Shown here piece after piece: positions 57,361-64,000 of a DNA stretch of 64,000 nt (position 1 is its first letter; each line of letters begins with the position of its first letter). The position numbers were made by a program, and so were the translations under genes. The notes under the pieces were generated by a model, which was not told the origin of the DNA, made no database searches, and saw nothing but the letters and a program-made list of their open reading frames with translations. This DNA comes from Plasmopara viticola (lineage: Eukaryota > Oomycota > Peronosporomycetes > Peronosporales > Peronosporaceae). The stretch is taken from the NCBI GenBank assembly GCA_001695595.3, contig MBPM02000014.1:310001-374000 (forward strand). The letters are read 5' to 3'.

Positions 57361-58200
57361 TTGGTCTGAAGTGCACATTTTGTTTGGAGAGCCTAAAAAT
57401 TTGTATAGGATTAGTCGTTGAGTCGATTATGCCTTATATTATAATTAGCTATAGATAAGCAATACATAGTGATCTATGAATTAAATAAAGTTGGTGAATT
57501 GACTGCTTATGATCTACAAGAGCTCGCGAATCAGCTTAGCACTCATCTTCATGGGATTATAGATTATAAAACATCGGTTCTTCCCTAGTTTATGGAAGCT
57601 ATATTATATTGCTTTGATCAGTAGGACATTGATGCAACAATGAATTTGATTTGATGGGTTTGGGGCATATGATAATAATTATGGCTCATGGAGTCTGTCG
57701 TATCTTTACAGAGCCGCGTTATCCATCCCCCATTTTTGTGATTGGCTAATTAAATAAACTACTGATCGGCTAAATTTCGGGTTTGGTAATTAATTTTTTA
57801 GAGGCCACTACCGCTTTCCCATCTACAACACGAGTTGATTGATCTTCTTCTATACTACGCACTACAGAATATTGTTAACTCTTGAAGACTGCTCAAACGT
57901 CCAATTTTATCGTATGTTTATAGAGTTGCGCGTAGGGGAAGTGTAGAGCCTAGTGCTGACAAAAATCTGATATACGGTAAGAGCATCAGTCATCTCACCA
58001 ATATTCAATGCAGTTAGCTTGAAATAAGGCGATGGGGGATGGCCTGGTGATAACAACGGTAAGCACAGTGTTTCGACACTTCAATCGTGGCACAGTTTGA
58101 TCATCTCAGAAGAGTGTTATAAAATGTTGTACGATACTGAGCAAAGCCAGCTTACCGAAATGATGTGAACAATGTTGATAGCTGAGGCAGTGAAGGCGTT
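57361..58200. other. Gene-free AT-rich stretch
   Basis: No supported frame or repeat between the foldback element and the MULE relic. Confidence 0.45.
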
Positions 58201-58203
58201 ACA

Positions 58204-60231
58204 TTGTCTGCTCGCGCAATCGGCATGTTCGCGAAAGTCGGCCAGTACCGTTGCAGATACGTCATCTTCGACGATAAGGCGCTTCGGCAGTCTCAACGCG
58301 CTCGAATGCTGAGGGAAGACGCCGTGTTGATGCTGGCCTCCCTCGTTCTGAAATCTGAACAGGATCGGCCACTACCCCTGTTGTGGGTAGGGCCTCTAGA
58401 TTCTTCACGATCATTAGCTGTCTATGAGCAGAATTCTCATTGAGATACTGCCTCATGATTGGATTCAGAACGTCTTGGTATTCTCGAGGCTCCCTTGTAA
58501 CCGCTGACTGAGGAATTTGGCTGCAAGCCATCGATAGTCATCAAAGCCAGTAACTTCGATAGGAGTCCGACGTATCCTGATTTGATGCTTGCAAGGGTGT
58601 CCCAAATTTGAGCTGAAAAGGCCTCTGCATCCTTCACCGTCAGCAGACTCGGTGTTGCGTAAGTTGTATTGCTTCTTTGCACTAAATAGTTCTTCCGTGA
58701 AATCTGACCTATGGCATTGGCAAAGAGTGGGCCAAGTCGCATATTGGAGGTTGAATGTTCTCTGGCGGTCTTTAGCTGATTGCCATCGAGCTGTCCAAAG
58801 CAAGCGAGATCGACAGCTGAGTTCACCATTACTAGATCACCTGTATCGTCCAGAATCGAACATTAGATACAAGGATTCCATGGGGGTGCAAAATTTAGAC
58901 CACTGTAGACTATACCAGAAGAATGTTGAAACCATCTCTTTAGTGCCGCACGAGCGCTCTCAACTCGCGACGTGTTATTGTGTCCAAAATGTCCAATCTC
59001 ATGAATCCAAACATCAACAACCCCTTCCCGGTACGAAAGCCACGTTGTTTCCAAGTAATGCATTACGTGTGGCGGAACTATATCGCGCAGCGTACCGAGT
59101 TCCGTCTCGTATTTTTCCACAGATTTTGCGCGGACCAGCCGATTCCATAACGCGCAAAATCCTCTTGTGAAAAAGATTGTCGATGTTTGGCAAAAATGTT
59201 TTTGTCGATATACCAACGGCATAACAACGCTTTGCTTTGCGGAAATATGTCTCTGAGCGCCGTCATGAGAGCAAGCTCTCGGTTCGTAATGAACATGGGC
59301 TGTTCATTCATTCCTCCCATATTCTCCAACAACATCTTTAGCTTAGATTTGCCCAAAAACACGATCAGGTCGTCTCATCGCCCAAGAAACAGTAACAAAG
59401 CGTGATGGGTTGATGCGTTGCTAAGATGCCCACCACGTGCAGCAGTGGCAATCAAAACCTTTTATTGGACACTAATAAGCTTCAAAAAATAAAGTAAGAG
59501 AATATTGCATTTCTTTGCCTACCTGTTTGTTTTGTACGTGGCATCGAGCATCCAAAACTTCCCGCGACTGTAGCGTCGTAAAAGACTCCTTTGCAGCAGG
59601 CGAACCGGTAAAAAGTTGTGCCAGTCTATTACCATTATTTAAATGGACATGGTACGTAGTTGAGGAGATTTGCAACTCGTCAAGAAGAGCCTCCAAAGGT
59701 GTGCGCCAAGAGTCTCGTTTCGAGCTCTTGCTCGTACGTTGGCTATATCTTGCCTGGTCGCGTGCCACTCGGCATTGGATTGACGTAACGACGCCATAAT
59801 CTGCAGGGGACGCATCACAGCGGTGGACAAAGCAAGCACTGGCTCCTTTTCTGCTTTAGCAAGGTGGAAATCTTGCGGATGCGCGCCGCGGTGGGAGAAG
59901 GTAGAATGTTATGGCTTGCGTCTTTTACCTGTACTTGCCAAAACGAGCTCAACTCTGTCTGCACTCTCCGCAGAACGGCCGAAAATGGACATTTTGTCTT
60001 GCTGCTGGTAGTACGACGCGTTGCTGGGATGGTCGAATCAGTCTGCTTTGGCACCCATACGCCGGACCGTGAACACTGCATACAAAGTGTTGTGACTGCT
60101 TCAGCTTTATCTTTATTAATTCTTTTAACGACAATTTCATATCCAGAAGCCCGTGCTTGCAATTGAAATGTGATCTTGGCCTGTTCATTCGTTGCATAGG
60201 TCATTTCGGTTGAAGATGGTAACATATTCAT
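58204..60231 (-). pseudogene. MULE/FAR1-type transposase relic 4 (nearly full length, inactivated)
   Basis: Read right to left: 60231-59815 FAR1-like domain (YEIVVKRINKDKAEAVTTLC, SGVWVP, RRTTSSKTKCPFSAVLRR). 59768-59472 has LEALLDELQISSTTYHVHLN, then GNRLAQLFTGSPAAKESF and a first-Asp region degraded to VLDARCHVQNKQ. 59362-59078 has MFITNRELALMTALRDIFPQ, where the second catalytic Asp of FVTDRE is replaced by Asn, then LLCRWYIDKNIFAKHR. 59222-58863 and 58829-58437 carry the downstream helices and a SWIM-like SSNLGHPCKHQIR. Several frame changes separate the blocks. It belongs to a subfamily different from relic 2, since identity is limited to core motifs. Confidence 0.78.
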
Positions 60232-60543
60232 GATTAAAAGCGAAAGAGGGATCGTAGGAGAGGGAAAATGTATGAGAGTAAGTGAGTATAAATGTGAATG
60301 TGAATGTGAGGAATGTAGCGCGCTGTGAATGGTGAAGTAAACAGCAAAGAGAGGTTAAGAGGAAAGTAGCGTCACAAACACTTACATACCAAGCCCGAGC
60401 TTTAGCCAATTAATATTTTGTTTGATTAGCCGATCACAAAATGGGTATGGTTTACGCGGCTCATCTTCATAGCGAACAGCACAATCATCCTGACATTTTC
60501 AAAAAATTTTACGACTTATATACAGCAGTTTCGCGTCGTTAAT

Positions 60544-60858
60544 TGTATTGTATTACGTTATCGCGTTGCCAAGTTATGCACGTGCTAGGCTCTATGGCTA
60601 GTCCACGGCATAGAGTGGTGTCCGCATACGTCGGGTCTCGTTCGGTGGGCAGTGCAGCCAACACCGAGGCCGTGAGGGTCTTCCATTATTTTGTGTAGTT
60701 CTGACTTGGTAAGAGCCCAGGTGGCGCCCTGGTGCTGGAGACCGTCGCGTCGAGGGTGAGACTCGTTAGAGACCTGCAGATGCCCGAGAGCACCTGCCCG
60801 AAGCGCGCGAGCATTTAGCCCCCGCGCTTGGAAGGAGGGCGTCACCCCAACCTTTTCC
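60544..60858 (-). mobile_element. LINE-derived SINE-like element, copy 3
   Basis: About 315 bases with the same three-part structure and junctions as the copies at 16.8 and 23.3 kb, ending in an AATTGTATTG repeat tail. It is almost identical to copy 1, with a few changes such as GTGGGCAGTG for GCGGGCAGTG. No clear target-site duplication was found, perhaps through decay. Confidence 0.85.
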
Positions 60859-61020
60859 AAGCTTTACCATGCTTGTTATGTCTATATAAATAAATATATT
60901 TATAGCTTCAGTCAATCACCCAAATGGGTAATGCCGAAAACCCAACCTTGGTTTGCACCATTTTATTACATTCTATAGCTTAAATAGAATGTCCTTCACT
61001 CGCAAAAGACAATTATAAAC

Positions 61021-62186
61021 ATGGTGGCGCTATTTTCCACGTTCATTGGTGTAAAGAGTAGCGCGTTCGCCACCGACATTGATGTGAGCGATTCTGTGGA
61101 TGTTTTAAAAAACACTATCAAGGCGAAGGATGAGGACATCAAACTTCTTGCGCGCAAGCTGCATCTATATCTCGCCAGGAAGGGTGACGAGCACCAACAA
61201 TGTGAAGAAGCTTAAGAAAGGGGAGTAGAATGGTTTAAGGAGCGCTAATACTTGAAGACAAAGAACTGCAGCGAGAGTCTGACCTGCAGAAGGTTTTCGA
61301 GAGCATTCACCGATCAAATGCACCTGTTGGTGGTGGTTCCGGAAGGTGCAGCGCGCGGCATCACTGCAGCCACAACCCCGCACACGTCAGAGCAATCGGA
61401 TATGTCGATGAATAAGGTCCTTGAGGAACGTGATCGAAAGCGCTCAGAGTACTCGATATCAACGCGCCCGCGTTCGTTGTAGACGACTCGATTCATGGTT
61501 AATAATGGTATGTGATAGCTTCGGAGCTGCCAGATCAACGAATGGCTTACATGAAGTACGTCGAAGGACACTTACGCGATGCTTTGATATCAAGGCGATT
61601 GAAGAAGGATTACCTGAAGGATGAAGCTGGTCTGTGGGACTTTCTCGATTGTGATAATCGAAGCAGGCTTTTTATTAAAGTGAAGGGAACAGCAGATATG
61701 ACGATACTCGACAAACTGGCGAATTGAATGGACGACACTTTCGCTGGTCTTGGGGCGAATTTAAGAAGTATTGTTCAAGCTGCACTGAACGATGGCAACT
61801 GCTGCTATAGTTAGTTGTGGCGGCTTTGAAGAGTAGAGGACGTTGTGCTTCTGCGAAGTTACTTACCAACTTGAACGACAGCCAATGGAATCAAGACGAT
61901 CAAAGAAATGTTGAAGGAGGGTAGTGGACCCACGCGTGATGGACACTTTACGATGCGTTTTGTATATTTGGGTTTGCCTCTTCCACTGAAACGTCAAAAG
62001 CTGCTTAGAGGTGCAACTAGACGCGACGATGATGCAGCAGATATGGTGGACAGATACGAGTTGATGTCTGATGAGCTTACCGTCACATTTCTCACACTTG
62101 TTTTGTTTGTTATGACGAACATCGGGCCAAGCTTTAAACGAGATATCAAGCTCACGTTTTGTTTTGCCAGAGATTTATGCACTTAG
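61021..62186 (+). pseudogene. Crinkler (CRN) effector gene, broken
   Basis: 61021-61215 encodes a typical CRN N-terminus of about 60 residues: a start with Leu-Phe and Gly-Val spacing, Asp-Ile-Asp-Val, a Leu-Lys-x-x-Ile-Lys segment and LYLARK near residue 50, a variant of the LFLAK translocation motif. The frame ends at a stop at 61213. Downstream a different frame carries LLVVVPEGA near 61320-61350, the HVLVVVP-like end of the DWL region. A third frame (61512-61727) and a fourth (61908-62186) hold C-terminal-like pieces. At least one stop and several frameshifts mean no full-length product. CRNs are host-cell-targeted proteins of oomycetes; the C-terminal family was not identified. Confidence 0.75.
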
Positions 62187-62355
62187 TAATAGGCTCGGCA
62201 TTGCACTAAATCGGGATAAAACAAGATGGCAAGAGAAGACAGTTGCAAAAGATCGCAAATATCGTTTTAAGCAACAAGCTTTTTCATTATCTGACCGCTC
62301 CTACTCCTTTTTCTGTCGATCACGCTTATTCGGCGTGATGGCGTTTGGATCATTT

Positions 62356-63338
62356 CTACCCAAAATTACTCGAGCATCCTGCTCCAATGCAAAATTCCGA
62401 TTGTATTACCGCGTGGTCTGAGCTTGAGTACCCGTCAAACGTGTCGGTTAAAATCAACCCGTTTTGCAGACAAGTGTGGTCGTCGCGGCGGGCGAAAATG
62501 TAATCAATTTTCTTTGTGTTTGTAACGCTTCCGAAACTATCCCCGATCCACGTAAACCCCCCGACACCCGCAGCAGTGAGCGTTTCGTACAAAGGGATCG
62601 GGGTGTAGCTCCCGTCAATTGGACCTTGATTACCCAGATACTTGACGGCGGGATTGTCGGGAAGCGCATTCAAGTCCCCGGTTAATATAACTGAGTCACT
62701 CGCCTGACAGTGTTGACTCAGCCGCTTCGCGATCAAAACGGCCGATTGATTTTGACCACGCTCCACGTCAAAGTGCGTGTTTAACATGCATACGACACGA
62801 CCAGAAGTCTTATCTTGGAAGCGTGCAATTACTGCGGCGCGTAGATACTGAAGATTCCACGTATTCGACGGAACCACATCGGGAGTGTCACTCTACAGAC
62901 ATACCAGAATTTATTCAAATGATAAGTCTCAAAATGGCCCCATCATATCGAACATAAGCACTTTACCAAAGCAAACGTGGACGCCTCCAACACTTCCCAG
63001 CGCTCGCGTTTGTAAAAGATACTATTGCGCTCATTCCATTGACAGTCACCCGCACACTCGCCCGTGCTCGCGTAGGAGAGGTCAGTTTGAAAATACTCAA
63101 TTTGGTCAGGGGCTCCTTCTTGAGTACCGATGAGATCAGGTTGGTACTTTTCAACAAGTCTCTTGGCACGTGTTTTGCGTAATTCCCAGCAGCCGATTGG
63201 ACACGGGTCGTTAGCCACCGACGTGCGAAGATTGAATGACATCACTTTTACTTGCGATGTGACATCGCAGCTTGCACCCGATACGTAGTCAAGGATGGTA
63301 GCGGCGAGAGATGCAGTGAGAAATTGTGCGCAGCGCAT
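62356..63338 (-). CDS. Secreted EEP-family phosphodiesterase/nuclease, copy 2 (2 exons)
   Basis: Exons (minus) 63338-62967 and 62892-62356, intron 74 bases; 302 residues, the same exon lengths as copy 1. The start was set at the Met aligned with copy 1 (MRCAQFLTASLAATILDYVS); the open frame extends to 63413, probably 5' UTR. All catalytic motifs are kept: LIGTQEGAPDQI, MLNTHFDVERGQ, ILTGDLNALPDN and YSSSDHAV. Differences from copy 1 are mostly conservative, suggesting that both are under selection. Similarity continues about 120 bases upstream of the ATG, so promoter DNA was duplicated too. It lies 170 bases from the broken CRN gene. Confidence 0.88.
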
Positions 63339-63419
63339 TGGGAATGGTTTGACGAAGAGGTGGCTAATTTGAAAGTGATGGCGATAACTATCTACCTCTG
63401 CTGGCGTGCGCAAGAACGG

Positions 63420-64000
63420 ATCTCAAATGCTCTTAATTGATTACCGTCGTATGCATGTTTTCGAAGGCGTGCCCATCCATGTTGAATCATCGCCTGGTCT
63501 AAGTTCCCAGAGCCGAGCCCATTTCTTTTGTGCAATCGTGAGAAAAATCATCGCATCATAATGTCTCAAGACCTTCTTTAATGCTCTCGAAGGCCGGGAT
63601 CTATGATGAGGTTGTTTCTTGTTTCCTAATCTTATGTTCTTGAAGGAGGTGCTGAAAGCATTCCAGCCATTCAAAAAAAGGGCTCCGTTGCCATGATTAC
63701 ACCATGTTTTTCTTTGGTCAACGAAAATGGAATTCACTACCTCTACGTGTCTCTGAAACAGATGGCATCAAGCCTCCAGCTGTTACTCACCCATTTGGGT
63801 GTGGTGGGTTCACGGGGCAGTCACACTGTTAGGCGTGATTGCTCACAGACCGTTCCGTTACACTGTGGGTTGAGAGGCTACCCATCCTAAACTGCATCCG
63901 ATGGGTACACCGGTCCGGTGTCGAGAGTCCGTCCCTCAATGTGCTTAGAGCCGATTGGCTGTATCATTATATTTCCATTTTTGAGCCATGCCGTCATCGT
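63420..64000. other. Right-end stretch, no supported gene
   Basis: Frames on both strands (63441-63737 minus, 63693-63890 plus) have no recognised domain. The last 230 bases, from CTCCAGCTGTTACTCACCCA onwards, are richer in GC and may belong to a repeat that continues outside the window. Confidence 0.35.

Noticed and set aside
1..64000. CRISPR arrays, bacterial operons or riboswitches
   Set aside because: No regularly spaced repeats were seen, and spliced eukaryotic genes throughout exclude a prokaryotic source.

Overview
The window is nuclear DNA of a plant-associated oomycete, most likely a Peronosporales species (Phytophthora or downy mildew lineage). The evidence is a broken Crinkler-type (CRN) effector gene, short GT-AG introns of 64-97 bases, a CxxxxC/HGGG zinc-repeat protein of a type common in oomycetes, a two-psq-domain protein, FAR1/MULE transposase relics, and purine genes fused in an order unlike that of animals or fungi. 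I cannot assign a species.

The layout is gene islands in a repeat-rich, decayed background. 0-9 kb: two relics of Mutator-like (MULE/FAR1) transposases flank a psq-type DNA-binding protein gene. 9.3-15.5 kb: a housekeeping island with a large fused purine-biosynthesis gene, ribosomal protein uS10, and a three- or four-exon CCR4/nocturnin-like EEP nuclease. 15.5-25.4 kb: almost gene-free, with a third MULE relic and two SINE-like elements made from the ends of a LINE. 25.5-26.9 kb: the zinc-repeat protein. 27-41 kb: gene-poor, with a deleted LINE flanked by a target-site duplication, weak Gypsy/Copia traces, tRNA-derived SINE copies, and a foldback MULE-type element.

41.6-48.8 kb is the densest part: a divergent TATA-binding protein, FCF1, a CD2BP2-like GYF protein, a CUE-domain protein, NDUFB7, LSM12 and a secreted EEP hydrolase. 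Two pairs are divergent with only about 105-115 bases between start codons. I rebuilt most of these from several exons. 53.2-55.6 kb carries a patatin-like lipase and two low-complexity, probably nuclear proteins. 56-61 kb holds a SINE, a second foldback element, a fourth MULE relic and a third LINE-derived SINE-like copy. 61-63.4 kb has the broken CRN gene and a second copy of the secreted EEP gene.

The core genes serve basic functions: purine synthesis, translation, rRNA processing, splicing, transcription initiation, complex I and RNA decay. The candidates most worth attention are the fused purine enzyme, which begins with a PurH-like remnant and has the order GARS-GART-AIRS; the TBP paralogue lacking two of the four DNA-intercalating phenylalanines; and the nested family of LINE-derived non-autonomous elements. 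No search could be run, so all family names rest on motif recognition by eye.
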